Origin: Bin5 sp965220715
Lineage (GTDB): Bacteria; Chloroflexota; Anaerolineae; Caldilineales; Caldilineaceae
Assembly: GCA_965220715.1 (NCBI GenBank)
Contig: OZ244843.1
Location: forward strand, 1,116,001-1,180,000
Direction of reading: 5' to 3'
Length of the DNA: 64,000 nt
The translations under genes and the position numbers were made by a program. Within the stretch, counting starts at the first letter, position 1; each line of letters begins with the position of its first letter. A model generated the notes under the pieces. The model did not search any database. It worked only from the letters and a program-made list of their open reading frames with translations, and was not told the origin of the DNA. Positions 25,847 through 34,166 of this stretch are shown one piece after another.

Positions 25847-26899
25847 ATGGCCAAACTGAAAGTCGGAATTATCGGCCTGGGCGGAATCGCCGCCTCCCAC
25901 TGTGATGCCATCGCCACCCTCGATAACGTCGAGGTCGTCGCGGTCGCCGATCTGTTCGAAGAGAAGCGCCGCCAATACATGGACAAATACGACATTCCCA
26001 AGGGCTACTCCACCCACACCGATCTTCTGGCCGATGACGAGATCGACGCCGTGGCCGTAGTACTGGGCCATCAACTCCACCACCGCCTCACCGTCGACGC
26101 CTGCAACGCCGGCAAGCATGTCCTCGTCGAAAAGCCGATGGCGCTCAGCCTTGAGCAGTGCGACGACATGATCGAAGCCGCCGCCAGCAACAACGTCAAG
26201 CTCATGGTCGGACAGACCGTGCACTTCTCCGGCCCCACCCTCAAGGTCAAGGAGATCCTCGATTCCGGTAAACTGGGCCCGCTGATGACGGTCGTCTGCT
26301 ACTCAACCAAGAACTGGACCTACGCCCATCGCGCTCCCCAGTACCGCAGCCGTTTCCACGGTGGCGGCATGTGGCCGACCAACGGCGTCCACGTCGTCGA
26401 CCGCCTCACCTGGCTGATGGCCTCCCAGGCCGTGTCCGTATCCGCCAGCATCGGCACCCGCGCCCACTATCAGGCCGCTGACGACACCGCCACCGCGCTG
26501 ATTCGTTACAAAAACGGCCTCGCCGGCGTCGCCGTCTCGGTCGCCTTCGCCGACGGCGCGCCCATTCTTGACACCCAGGTCATCTGCACCAACGGCACCG
26601 TGCGCATCGGCGGTGGCAGACAACCGTTCGTCCAGATCGGGCAAGGGGATGAGTGGAAGGATATCCCCTATGACGACCCACCGGCCGTCATGCACCACGA
26701 ATGGAAGGCGTTTGTCGAGTCGATCGAACAGGACATCGAGCCGCCCACCCCCGGCGAGTGGAGCCGCCACATCATGGAGATCCTCTTCGCCGCCGAGAGC
26801 TCGGCAATCAGCGGGCGCGACGTGGTTCTGGAGAGCGGCCTCTCGTGGACCCACCAGCGCGCCGGCGTGCCCGTAACCCGTCTTCATGGCTGGATCTGA
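25847..26899 (+). CDS. Gfo/Idh/MocA family oxidoreductase (tandem copy 1)
   Basis: This is a 350-residue NAD(P)-dependent sugar or inositol-type dehydrogenase. Visible are the Rossmann motif VGIIGLGGIA near the start, the EKP motif in VLVEKPMAL, and the C-terminal domain with HGGGMWPTNGVHVVDRL that forms the substrate pocket. The conserved catalytic His lies in NGVHVVD. The ACACAGGAGCG leader leaves about 12 bases between the Shine-Dalgarno and ATG, longer than usual, and recurs before the next gene. It is about 85 percent identical by eye to that gene, so the pair is a recent tandem duplication. Role: sugar oxidation or epimerisation downstream of the transporter. Confidence 0.93.
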   Translation: MAKLKVGIIGLGGIAASHCDAIATLDNVEVVAVADLFEEKRRQYMDKYDIPKGYSTHTDLLADDEIDAVAVVLGHQLHHRLTVDACNAGKHVLVEKPMALSLEQCDDMIEAAASNNVKLMVGQTVHFSGPTLKVKEILDSGKLGPLMTVVCYSTKNWTYAHRAPQYRSRFHGGGMWPTNGVHVVDRLTWLMASQAVSVSASIGTRAHYQAADDTATALIRYKNGLAGVAVSVAFADGAPILDTQVICTNGTVRIGGGRQPFVQIGQGDEWKDIPYDDPPAVMHHEWKAFVESIEQDIEPPTPGEWSRHIMEILFAAESSAISGRDVVLESGLSWTHQRAGVPVTRLHGWI

Positions 26900-27037
26900 A
26901 GTGCGCAACAATGCGGGTCCGCCAGTGCACCATGGCAAACAGGAAGCCCAATTTCGGCCCTGAACCAGACTTGCATATTCAATGAATCACAAAAATCTTA
27001 ACAACAGCTACAACACACAGGAGCGAGATAGACAAAC

Positions 27038-28090
27038 ATGGCGAAATTGAAAGTAGGAATCATCGGGCTGGGGGGCATCGCCCGCGCCCATTGTCTTGCC
27101 ATCTCTACGCTTGACAACGTCGAGGTCGTCGCGGTCGCCGATCTGTTCGAAGAGAAGCGCCGTCAATATATGGAGAAGTACGACATCCCCAAGGGCTACC
27201 CTTCGCACACCGAGCTTCTGAAGGACGACGAGGTCGAAGCCGTGGCCGTCGTGCTGGGCCATCAGCTGCACCACCGCCTCACCGTCGACGCCTGCAACGC
27301 CGGCAAGCACGTCCTCGTCGAAAAGCCGATGGCGCTCAGCCTCGAGCAGTGCGACGACATGATCGAAGCCGCCGCCAACAACAACGTCAAGCTCATGGTC
27401 GGCCAGACCCAGCACTTCTACGGCACCAGCCTCAAGGCCAAGGAGATTCTCGACTCTGGCCAGCTAGGCCCGCTGATGACGGTCGTCTGCTACATGTCCA
27501 AGAACTGGAACCATGCCAGCCGGCCTCCGCAGTACCGCAGCCGCTTTCACGGCGGCGGCATGTGGCTGGCCAACGGCGTTCACGTCGTCGACCGCCTCAC
27601 CTGGCTGATGGCATCCCAGGCCGTATCCGTATCCGCCAGCATGGGCACACGCGCCCACTACCAGGCCAGCGACGACACCGCCACCGCGCTCGTCCGCTAC
27701 AAGAACGGCCTCGCCGGCGTCGCCGTCTCGGTCGGTTTCGCCGACGGCGCGCCCAACTACGAGAGCCAGGTCATCTGCGCCAACGGTACCCTGCGCTTCA
27801 GCCAGCATGGCGAGAAGTTTGTCAAGGTCGGGCAGGGGGACGAGTGGAAGGATATACCCTTCGACGACCCGTCGGCCGAGATGCACCATGAATGGAAATC
27901 ATTCGTCGAGTCGATCGAACAGGACATCGAGCCGCCCACCTCCGGCGAGTGGAGCCGCCACATCATGGAGATTCTGTTCGCGGCGGAAAATTCGGCCATC
28001 AGCGGGCGCGAGGTCGTCCTTGAGAGCGGCCTCTCCTGGACCCACCAGCGCCACGGCGTGCCCGTCACCCGCCTTCACGGCTGGGTATGA
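27038..28090 (+). CDS. Gfo/Idh/MocA family oxidoreductase (tandem copy 2)
   Basis: This is a 350-residue paralogue of the previous gene with the same motifs (VGIIGLGGIA, VLVEKPMAL, HGGGMWLANGVHVVDRL). The differences cluster at about residues 125-135, 155-165 and 240-260, which contribute to the substrate side of the fold, while the NAD-binding half is nearly unchanged. That pattern suggests different substrate preference rather than simple dosage. The same leader (ACACAGGAGCG, then 14 bases to ATG) precedes it. The 138-base gap between copies contains no gene I can support. Confidence 0.93.
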   Translation: MAKLKVGIIGLGGIARAHCLAISTLDNVEVVAVADLFEEKRRQYMEKYDIPKGYPSHTELLKDDEVEAVAVVLGHQLHHRLTVDACNAGKHVLVEKPMALSLEQCDDMIEAAANNNVKLMVGQTQHFYGTSLKAKEILDSGQLGPLMTVVCYMSKNWNHASRPPQYRSRFHGGGMWLANGVHVVDRLTWLMASQAVSVSASMGTRAHYQASDDTATALVRYKNGLAGVAVSVGFADGAPNYESQVICANGTLRFSQHGEKFVKVGQGDEWKDIPFDDPSAEMHHEWKSFVESIEQDIEPPTSGEWSRHIMEILFAAENSAISGREVVLESGLSWTHQRHGVPVTRLHGWV

Positions 28091-28101
28091 GGTAAACAAC
28101 C

Positions 28102-29136
28102 ATGCGAACTGCTCTACTTTCCTACAGCCACCACGGCCGCGGCATGGCCACCACCACGCGCGACCTCGGCCACGAGGTCGTCGCCGTCATGGACGCCGAG
28201 CAAGGTCCCCGCCAGCAGTTGGCCGATGAGTTTCAGTGTCCCGCCTTCGGTTCCGCAGCCGAATGCCTCGACGCCAGCCGCCCCGACGCCGTCCTGGTCG
28301 CCGGCAAACATACCGAGATGCCGGACCACGTCCGCGCCTGCGCCGAGCGCGGCCTGCCTTTCCTGCTCGACAAGCCTTTCGCCGACTGCGCCGCCCGCCT
28401 GCGTCCTGCCGCCGAACTCTGCGCCGAGCGCGGCGTCTTCAGCGCCCTGACCCTGCCCAACCGGGGAACGGAGCTTGTTGACCTGGTCCAGCAGATGATC
28501 GATGATGGCAGCTTAGGCGACCTCGTCCTTTACAACAGCCGCCTCAACAACGGGCCGCCCTCGCGCTACGATCCCACGCCCTCGGCCTGGCATAACGATG
28601 CCACTGTTTCCGGCGGCGGCTGCTGGGCGACCGAGTCCGCCCACGGCATCGACACCTTCCTGCAGTTCGTCGGCGACCGGCCCGTCACCGCCGTCGGCGG
28701 TGTCATCTCCAACTCGATGTACGCCCGCGAAGTCGAGGATGTAGGCGTGGGTATATTGCGCACGGACAACGGCGTGACCGGCATTGTCGAATCCGGTTAC
28801 AGCTACCCATCAGGCGCGCGCGGCGGCGATCACAGTTTTCGCTTCATCGGCACCAAAGCGACGGTCCTGCAACGCTATGACCAGCAGGGAAACAGGGTAA
28901 CTGAAGTTCACACAACTGAGGGCGTGACTTTCCACGAGGAATCACCGAATAACCGTGGAATGAAGGAAATCATGCGCAGGGCGCTGGTAGCCATCGAGGA
29001 AGGGCGCACCAGCTTCTCGCCCAATGTCGAAGATGCGGTGCGCATCCTCGAACTGCAGGACGCGGTCTACGCCCTCGCCCGCGCCAATCCGATGACGAAC
29101 GGCCCGCATCCACTCGGCGCGCCAGGGGCGGTGTAG
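28102..29136 (+). CDS. Gfo/Idh/MocA family oxidoreductase
   Basis: This 344-residue protein is a third, divergent member. The N-terminus MRTALLSYSHHGRGMATTT lacks the canonical GxGxxG, having SHHGRGMA instead. The lysine motif reads FLLDKPFADC rather than EKP, and GGGCWATESAHGIDTFLQF carries the conserved His. It starts 11 bases after the preceding stop with GAGG upstream, so it is co-transcribed. The altered dinucleotide loop could reflect a tightly bound or different cofactor, as in some family members. The last gene of the plus-strand transcript; convergent with the PhyH gene. Confidence 0.88.
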   Translation: MRTALLSYSHHGRGMATTTRDLGHEVVAVMDAEQGPRQQLADEFQCPAFGSAAECLDASRPDAVLVAGKHTEMPDHVRACAERGLPFLLDKPFADCAARLRPAAELCAERGVFSALTLPNRGTELVDLVQQMIDDGSLGDLVLYNSRLNNGPPSRYDPTPSAWHNDATVSGGGCWATESAHGIDTFLQFVGDRPVTAVGGVISNSMYAREVEDVGVGILRTDNGVTGIVESGYSYPSGARGGDHSFRFIGTKATVLQRYDQQGNRVTEVHTTEGVTFHEESPNNRGMKEIMRRALVAIEEGRTSFSPNVEDAVRILELQDAVYALARANPMTNGPHPLGAPGAV

Positions 29137-29165
29137 CGCCGGAGGTGTTGGGCTGGAGAGGAGAA

Positions 29166-29186
29166 CGGCCCGCGCGCGGCGGGCCG
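29166..29186. terminator. GC-rich hairpin between convergent genes
   Basis: CGGCCCGC (29166-29173) pairs with GCGGGCCG (29179-29186), with a 5-base loop. It lies between the stop codons of two converging genes and could end both transcripts, although neither side has a clear U-tract. Confidence 0.5.
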
Positions 29187-29225
29187 GTTAGAGGTTCTGT
29201 CAACAGCGGTTCCTGGCGCGCGCAG

Positions 29226-30020
29226 CTACACGCGCCCCGCAAACGAGCGGCCCCGTATCTGCCGGAACGGCGGCATCTTCGGCGCATCCATTACCGACCC
29301 ATCCCGCTGCGACGCCGCCCGCATGTAGTGCACCGCATAGCCGCGCCGCCTTTGACCGGACAGGTTGGCGTTGCTCTGGTGCAGCACCAGGCTGTGATGG
29401 AAGCTGATGCTGCCCGGATTCAACGGCGCCGGCACGATCGGCCACTGTTCGCTCCCAATATCCTCCAGGAACCACGACAGTTGCTTCCCTCGCATCATGC
29501 CACATCGGTGCGTGCCGGGGGCGAAGTTCAGGCAGCCGTTCTCAACCATGGCCTGATCGATAGCCGTCCATGCCGACACCAGATCCATCGGGAAAATGTC
29601 GCGCCACGACGCCGAATCCTGGTGCCAGGGCTGCGCCGTACCCGTCACCGCCGCCTTCATAAAGAGCTGATCGCCGTACAGTTTGATGTCGTCGCTGCCC
29701 AGCAGATCGGCGATGATGTCGACGATCCGGCGATGGGTGGCATGGCCCCACATGAACTCGTCATAGACGGCCAGATTGTACAGTTTGCGCACCGCCAGCA
29801 CCTGATCGGCAACTGCACGCTCGCCTTCGCGGAACACCTTCTCCAGTTGAATGCTCGTCTCCGGGATGTGTTCAACCTTGCCCGCCGCGATCAGGTCCGT
29901 ATGCGCAGCCAGAGCCGCTACCTCTTCCGCGCAGAGAACGTCATCTACCGTCAGAAAGCCGTTGAGCTTGAACTGCCTGACCTGCTCCTCAGACAGAATG
30001 CGCAGGCGCGGGATTGCCAT
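29226..30020 (-). CDS. Phytanoyl-CoA dioxygenase (PhyH) family protein
   Basis: This is a Fe(II)/2-oxoglutarate-dependent hydroxylase, 264 residues, cytoplasmic. The iron ligands are His133 and Asp135 in PWHQDSASW, and a distal His, most likely His214 in LVLHQSNANLSG. The Arg in GQRRRGYAVHYM would bind the 2-oxoglutarate carboxylate. The N-terminal helix region EEQVRQFKLNGFLTVDDVL is typical. PhyH proteins in such bacteria act on diverse small molecules, and the substrate cannot be inferred from sequence. It is separated by 83 bases from the aldo/keto reductase gene upstream on the same strand and probably shares its transcript. Confidence 0.9.
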   Translation of the reverse strand: MAIPRLRILSEEQVRQFKLNGFLTVDDVLCAEEVAALAAHTDLIAAGKVEHIPETSIQLEKVFREGERAVADQVLAVRKLYNLAVYDEFMWGHATHRRIVDIIADLLGSDDIKLYGDQLFMKAAVTGTAQPWHQDSASWRDIFPMDLVSAWTAIDQAMVENGCLNFAPGTHRCGMMRGKQLSWFLEDIGSEQWPIVPAPLNPGSISFHHSLVLHQSNANLSGQRRRGYAVHYMRAASQRDGSVMDAPKMPPFRQIRGRSFAGRV

Positions 30021-30103
30021 GCAAATGTATCCTTTCCCTGTGTCACCGAAATCGGCAACGTTTTCAGATCTCTGTTGATGTCGGTTGATCGGTCGTTTCG
30101 CGC

Positions 30104-31084
30104 TCAGGCCTCCACCCAGGCCGCCGGCGCCGTATCCACACCGTGCTTGGCAAACACAGCATCGATCTCGTCCAGCGTCGCCTGATCAAGTGACCAGTCG
30201 AGACCGGCTACGTTTTCCTCGACCTCCTCGGGGCGGCGGAACCCTATCAGCGCCACACTTACCACCTGATTCGACAGCGCCCAGCGCAGCGCAAGCTGAG
30301 CCATCGTCTTGCCGTGTCTGGCAGCGATCAGCTTGAGGTCATCAACCGCAGCCACGTTCCTGGCAAAGACCTCCTCCGTAAACAGCGGGATGTTGAAGGC
30401 TGTCCCGTTGGAGCGCCAGTCACTTTCGTCAAACGTCGTCTCGGGCGTGAACGTGCCCGTCAGCAGTCCATGCGCCAGCGACCCGTACGTCATCAGACCG
30501 ATTTCATGCTGTGCAATCGTTGGGAAGACCTCGCGCTCCAGCCGGCGATCAAACATATGGTAACCGTATTGGGTGATATCCACCCGCCGCGCCGCCATGC
30601 ACGTCTCGATCTGGTGCGGACGGAAGTTGGAAACACCGACAAAGCGGGCTTTGCCCGCCTGTACGATCTCCTCCAGCGCCCCCATCGACTCCTCCAATGG
30701 CACATCCTTATCCGGCCAGTGGATCAGATACACGTCGACGTAGTCGGTCCCCAGCGCCTTGAGGCTGCGGTCAATGGCCGCCAAGGCCGACTCGCGGCTG
30801 CTGTCGCGGTACCATTTGCCGTCATCCTGTAAGATGCCGAACTTGGTGACAACAATTGCCTCATCGCGCCGCGTCCCCAGCGCCCTGCCCAGGATCTCTT
30901 CGGATTGGCCAAACCCATAGCCTTCGGCCGTGTCAAAGAGATTGATCCCCAGGTCGAGCGCTCGCTGCACCGCCTTGACAACGACGCTTTCGTCAAAGTG
31001 TCCGTACCCGCCGCCGATCTCCCAGCAGCCGAAGCCGATTGCGGATACGTCCAGTCCTGTACGTCCAAATGCGCGATATTCCAT
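30104..31084 (-). CDS. Aldo/keto reductase
   Basis: This is a 326-residue NADPH-dependent reductase of the AKR superfamily. The catalytic tetrad is complete: Asp51 and Tyr56 in FDTAEGYGFG, Lys81 in VVTKFG and His122 in YLIHWPD. The C-terminal cofactor region includes ALIGFRRPEEVEEN. The ATG at 31084 is chosen because GGAGG lies seven bases upstream; the frame extends eight codons further without a site. It probably reduces or oxidises a sugar-like aldehyde in the same pathway as the downstream PhyH gene. The spacer upstream holds a copy of the window's CCAGTGA-type spacer motif. Confidence 0.94.
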   Translation of the reverse strand: MEYRAFGRTGLDVSAIGFGCWEIGGGYGHFDESVVVKAVQRALDLGINLFDTAEGYGFGQSEEILGRALGTRRDEAIVVTKFGILQDDGKWYRDSSRESALAAIDRSLKALGTDYVDVYLIHWPDKDVPLEESMGALEEIVQAGKARFVGVSNFRPHQIETCMAARRVDITQYGYHMFDRRLEREVFPTIAQHEIGLMTYGSLAHGLLTGTFTPETTFDESDWRSNGTAFNIPLFTEEVFARNVAAVDDLKLIAARHGKTMAQLALRWALSNQVVSVALIGFRRPEEVEENVAGLDWSLDQATLDEIDAVFAKHGVDTAPAAWVEA

Positions 31085-31709
31085 CTGTTGGCCTCCATGT
31101 AGTGGCAAGGGGTCATTGGCTAGTGGAGTTTCACTGGCCGCAGCGGTTCAGAAAGTGTACAACGCGACCGAAGGCGGGTCAATCAGCGGGAAAAGGGGGG
31201 TGCACCCCATATTGTTGTGCCATTTCGTGGCGCCCCTTAAGCCGCCCCAAAATGTCCGTATTGACTCAGCCATCGCCAATTCGCGACCCTGAGTGAAGCA
31301 AGCGAAGGTGTTCTCTCACTCCGCTTCACTCTCTTTTCATGTGTGGACGCCTACGGGCGCAGACGCCCTCCGGCGGCTCCGGCCCGCTAAGGCGGGCCTC
31401 CGCACCCTTCGCCGCTAAGGCGGCTCAGGGCTGTCGTCGGCAAACCCCCGCCGCCGCCAGGGGCTACGCCCTTTTTGGGCGGTCGGGCCTTCGGCCCTCC
31501 CTTGTGCGGGGGGACACCCCCCGCAACGCCCCCCTCCAAAACCATCGCTCACCAACCGTACGCCGTAATCCCAGCAGTGCGGCTCATCCAAGGTGGCGGC
31601 GGCCAACCGAATACGCAAAAAAATAGCCCGAATCGCGGCGGGGATGAAGAGCTGGCAAAGACAGGCACTGTATATGGTTCAATAGCTGCGAAGCCCGGCG
31701 AAAAACCGT
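31085..31709. other. Gene-free, GC-rich region with clustered hairpins
   Basis: About 600 bases between the aldo/keto reductase and the GT4 gene hold no credible gene. Short frames here have compositional repeats and no family features. The central part, 31355-31524, is a run of tight hairpins listed separately. The flank next to the reductase has a TTGGCTAGTGGAGTTTCACTGGCC spacer-motif copy at about 31114-31137. Confidence 0.7.
31355..31524. repeat. Array of six tight hairpins
   Basis: Six perfect short inverted repeats follow one another: 31355-31368 (GGGCG/CGCCC), 31381-31398 (GGCCCGC, loop TAAG, GCGGGCC), 31411-31424 (GCCGC, loop TAAG, GCGGC), 31461-31471 (GGGC, loop TAC, GCCC), 31485-31497 (GGGCC, loop TTC, GGCCC) and 31506-31524 (8-bp stem, loop ACA). 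All loops are 3 or 4 bases. They are not copies of one unit, and together they would strongly structure any RNA or single-stranded DNA. Confidence 0.8.
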
Positions 31710-32885
31710 CTACGCGTTGTACATTTCCAGATGCCGCGCCGCGATCACATCCCAACTGAACTGGCGCGCTGCCCGCCGCGCATTGGCGCGCAGATCCGCC
31801 GCCAGGCCCGGGTCCGCCGCGACCCGCCTCACCGCCGCCGCGGTCGCCGCCGCGTCCCTGGGAGGAACCAGCAGCAGGTCGGAGTCCGCAGCAAGTTCCG
31901 GCGTTGGCGCCTGCGGATGGGTGGTTACGATCGCGCAGCCGTTGGCCAGCGCGGCCGTCAACGTGCTGCGCCGCAGGCTCATGCCGTCCTCATAGGGCAT
32001 CACCAACACGTCGATAGCGTTGAAGTCTGCCGCGACCTCCGCGTCCGACTGGTGGCCGGTCCACTGCACGCGGCCGTCCAGCCCATGGTCCGAGATGGAG
32101 GCCTCTACCCGCTGCAGATAATTGAAGTTCGTTTCGTCGCTGGCTCCCACCCGTTCGCCGATCATCAGCAGATGAACGTCCCAGCCTTCGCCTGCCAGCG
32201 CCGCCACACTCTCGATCAGCGTCAGCCCCCCCTTGCTGGCATTGAGAAAGCCAAAATAACCTAGCACAAGCTGTTCGCCGACGTAACCGCGCGCCGCCCG
32301 CCTCCGCCTCCGCTCCGCCGTCGAAAACTGCCGGCTCTCGATGTCGCTGCCGATCGGAATGCGGTGAAGCTGGCCCGGCGCCGTCTGCTCTCGCACCGAT
32401 CCCCAGTCGCTCTGGTTCGTAACCACCACCGCCTCCGCCACCCGCAACGGCAGCCGTGTAACCCAATCGCGCAGGCGTGCCCCAGCCTTGGGGAAGAGAT
32501 AGGGAACGCGCAGATCGTGATAGGTCCAGGCAGCGCGCAGACCATGTCTCCGCAGGAAGTAGGGCAGCGCATTGATGGCCGGATGCATTCCGTAAGCGGC
32601 GGTCTGAAACTGGACGTGAACCCATTCCGCGCCGACCGCGCGGGCGCAGGCAGGGATATCGGTCAGAATCCCCCAGCCCCACCTGTCGCGTTGCGGCAGC
32701 ACCCGTACCGCATCCCCCTCTGCCGACGCCGTGACCTGCTTGTCGGTCAGGACAGCGATCTGGGCACCCTGCGTCTGCAATGCCGACGCCAACTCGGCCG
32801 TGAACCTGCCGACACCGCCCACCATCGGCGGATATTCGCCGGTCACGAACAACACCTTCGGTTGCTCTGCCGCCACTCTGTTCAA
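31710..32885 (-). CDS. Glycosyltransferase family 4 (group 1)
   Basis: This is a 391-residue retaining GT-B glycosyltransferase, likely using a nucleotide sugar to build a surface glycan or glycolipid. The N-terminal domain starts PKVLFVTGEYPPMVGGVGRF, with the glycine-rich acceptor-side loop. The C-terminal domain has LVLGYFGFLNASKGG and a nucleotide-sugar site with IDVLVMPYEDGMSLRRSTLTAAL, corresponding to the EX7E region, followed by ALANGCAIVTT. It starts 26 bases after the stop of the small membrane protein upstream. No other glycan genes are adjacent. Confidence 0.9.
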   Translation of the reverse strand: MNRVAAEQPKVLFVTGEYPPMVGGVGRFTAELASALQTQGAQIAVLTDKQVTASAEGDAVRVLPQRDRWGWGILTDIPACARAVGAEWVHVQFQTAAYGMHPAINALPYFLRRHGLRAAWTYHDLRVPYLFPKAGARLRDWVTRLPLRVAEAVVVTNQSDWGSVREQTAPGQLHRIPIGSDIESRQFSTAERRRRRAARGYVGEQLVLGYFGFLNASKGGLTLIESVAALAGEGWDVHLLMIGERVGASDETNFNYLQRVEASISDHGLDGRVQWTGHQSDAEVAADFNAIDVLVMPYEDGMSLRRSTLTAALANGCAIVTTHPQAPTPELAADSDLLLVPPRDAAATAAAVRRVAADPGLAADLRANARRAARQFSWDVIAARHLEMYNA

Positions 32886-32911
32886 GCCCCCATAACTATA
32901 TCGCCGTCGGG

Positions 32912-33373
32912 TCAGTCAGGTATCCGCTCCTGCAGGGTGGCCAGCAGCTTCTCCTGGCGCGCCACCTCGGGCAGAAACAGCGTGCGGGGGACGTCCGTTT
33001 CCACGATACCGTCAGCGGTAACGGGCCAGTAGACGAGGCTCAACCCGCGCGTGAAGCGGCCGGCCTCGGCACAGGTGATCATCTGGCGGAATTGGATGTG
33101 CAGAGGCGCCTGCAACGGCGCGCGCACGGTCACGCCGGCGGCGGTCAACTCCAGCCGCATGAGCGCCCAGCGCACATGGAGGAAGGTGAACCCGATCGCC
33201 CCCAGCAGAAAAAAGAGGGCAGACAGGCTGAATCCGGTCAGGATCTCCCACAGGAAAAGCAACGCCAGCGCCGCGCCGACCACAGCGAACAAGCGGTATC
33301 TCGATCGGGAGAGGAATACTGGGGCGTCAGTCATCAGACTGAGAACGGGTGGTGTGTGTACTTTGCCATGCAT
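32912..33373 (-). CDS. Hypothetical membrane protein, possible bacterial PH-like domain
   Basis: The 153-residue protein has two membrane segments at about residues 25-45 (LFAVVGAALALLFLWEILTG) and 48-68 (SALFFLLGAIGFTFL). A soluble part of about 80 residues follows, rich in beta-strand patterns and starting LMRLELTAAGVTVRAPL. Two N-terminal helices followed by a beta-rich domain is typical of bPH/DUF-type membrane proteins, but I cannot assign a family. The ATG at 33373 has AAGGGGAT at a usable distance. It precedes the GT4 gene by 26 bases and may be co-transcribed. Confidence 0.65.
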   Translation of the reverse strand: MHGKVHTPPVLSLMTDAPVFLSRSRYRLFAVVGAALALLFLWEILTGFSLSALFFLLGAIGFTFLHVRWALMRLELTAAGVTVRAPLQAPLHIQFRQMITCAEAGRFTRGLSLVYWPVTADGIVETDVPRTLFLPEVARQEKLLATLQERIPD

Positions 33374-33824
33374 TAAATCCCCTTGACGTTAAATAAAGTC
33401 TGCTCGAATGAGACAGCAACTTGATGCCTGCGGGCAGAATCGGAGTAAGTCTTCAGTTTATAGTAGCTAGGGCTCGTTGACGTTTGTCTGAACAACGACT
33501 TCCAGGTGCAAATTACGCCTGATCGTCGAAGGGCGGCGCAGTCACGCAAAGAAAATCCGATACGCCTTTGGTGTTCTACGCGTCCCTCCGCGTCCTCCGC
33601 GGACAAAAAGGTGTTCTTCGCGACCCTTCGCGTGACTTCGCGGATCAATTGGTTTTGTCTATTTCAACATTCAAGCGAGAAACATCCCTAACAGGCCTGC
33701 AGGCTTTCAGTTCTTGTTGACATCTGAACAGCCTTCCCAAAATGTCAACGGAACCTCGTTCATAGTGATCTACTGCGTACGAGTGGGGTTACCTAAAACC
33801 AAAAACTCGAAACTGAAAACTTTC
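33374..33824. other. Intergenic region with a 40-bp tandem repeat
   Basis: About 450 bases without a supported gene lie between two minus-strand small membrane genes. It includes an imperfect tandem repeat at 33570-33649, listed separately. The rest is AT-richer spacer. Confidence 0.6.
33570..33649. repeat. 40-bp imperfect tandem repeat of CGCG-rich motif
   Basis: Two 40-base units (33570-33609 and 33610-33649) both start GGTGTTCT and contain three CGCG cores about 9-12 bases apart (for example CGCGTCCCTCCGCGTCCT), then CGCGGA and an A-rich tail. It resembles intergenic CTTCGCGxxCTTCGCG elements I recall from many bacterial genomes, but I cannot confirm that here. Confidence 0.75.
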
Positions 33825-34148
33825 TCATTCATTGCGGTCCGGTTGCCGCGCCCGGCTGCTGACGAACAGCATCGCGAACGCGGCCAGCGAGAGAACGCCG
33901 GCGCCGTAGACGATCATGCGGATGACCTGGCTCTGCCAGAGTGTCGGCGCAAAGCCCGCAAATCCGCCCAGAATTCCGGCCAGAGGCACTGTCGCCATCA
34001 GGGCGAAATGGAGCATCATGTAGGCGGGAGAAGGGCGCGGCAAATCCGCGCGATTGAGGAACTTCATCATCATATAGATCGCGGCCAATGGATAGAGTAC
34101 GCCCACCAGAAGAAGAACGGCCGAGCCAACTTTGTACAGAATATCCAT
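33825..34148 (-). CDS. Hypothetical membrane protein (107 aa)
   Basis: I do not recognise this protein. It has three predicted membrane segments: about residues 7-27 (VGSAVLLLVGVLYPLAAIYMM), 45-66 (MLHFALMATVPLAGILGGFAG) and 75-96 (VIRMIVYGAGVLSLAAFAMLF). A basic tail follows. It starts 18 bases after the BMP-type ATPase stop on the same strand, so it is likely in that transcript. It is too short and differently built to be the missing inner-membrane permease of the transporter. Confidence 0.65.
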   Translation of the reverse strand: MDILYKVGSAVLLLVGVLYPLAAIYMMMKFLNRADLPRPSPAYMMLHFALMATVPLAGILGGFAGFAPTLWQSQVIRMIVYGAGVLSLAAFAMLFVSSRARQPDRNE

Positions 34149-34166
34149 GCGTATTGTGGTTGTCGG

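Noticed and set aside
31339..31626. Small plus-strand gene over the hairpin array
   Set aside because: The 95-codon frame has Arg/Ala/Pro-rich composition that follows the inverted repeats, and no ribosome-binding site.
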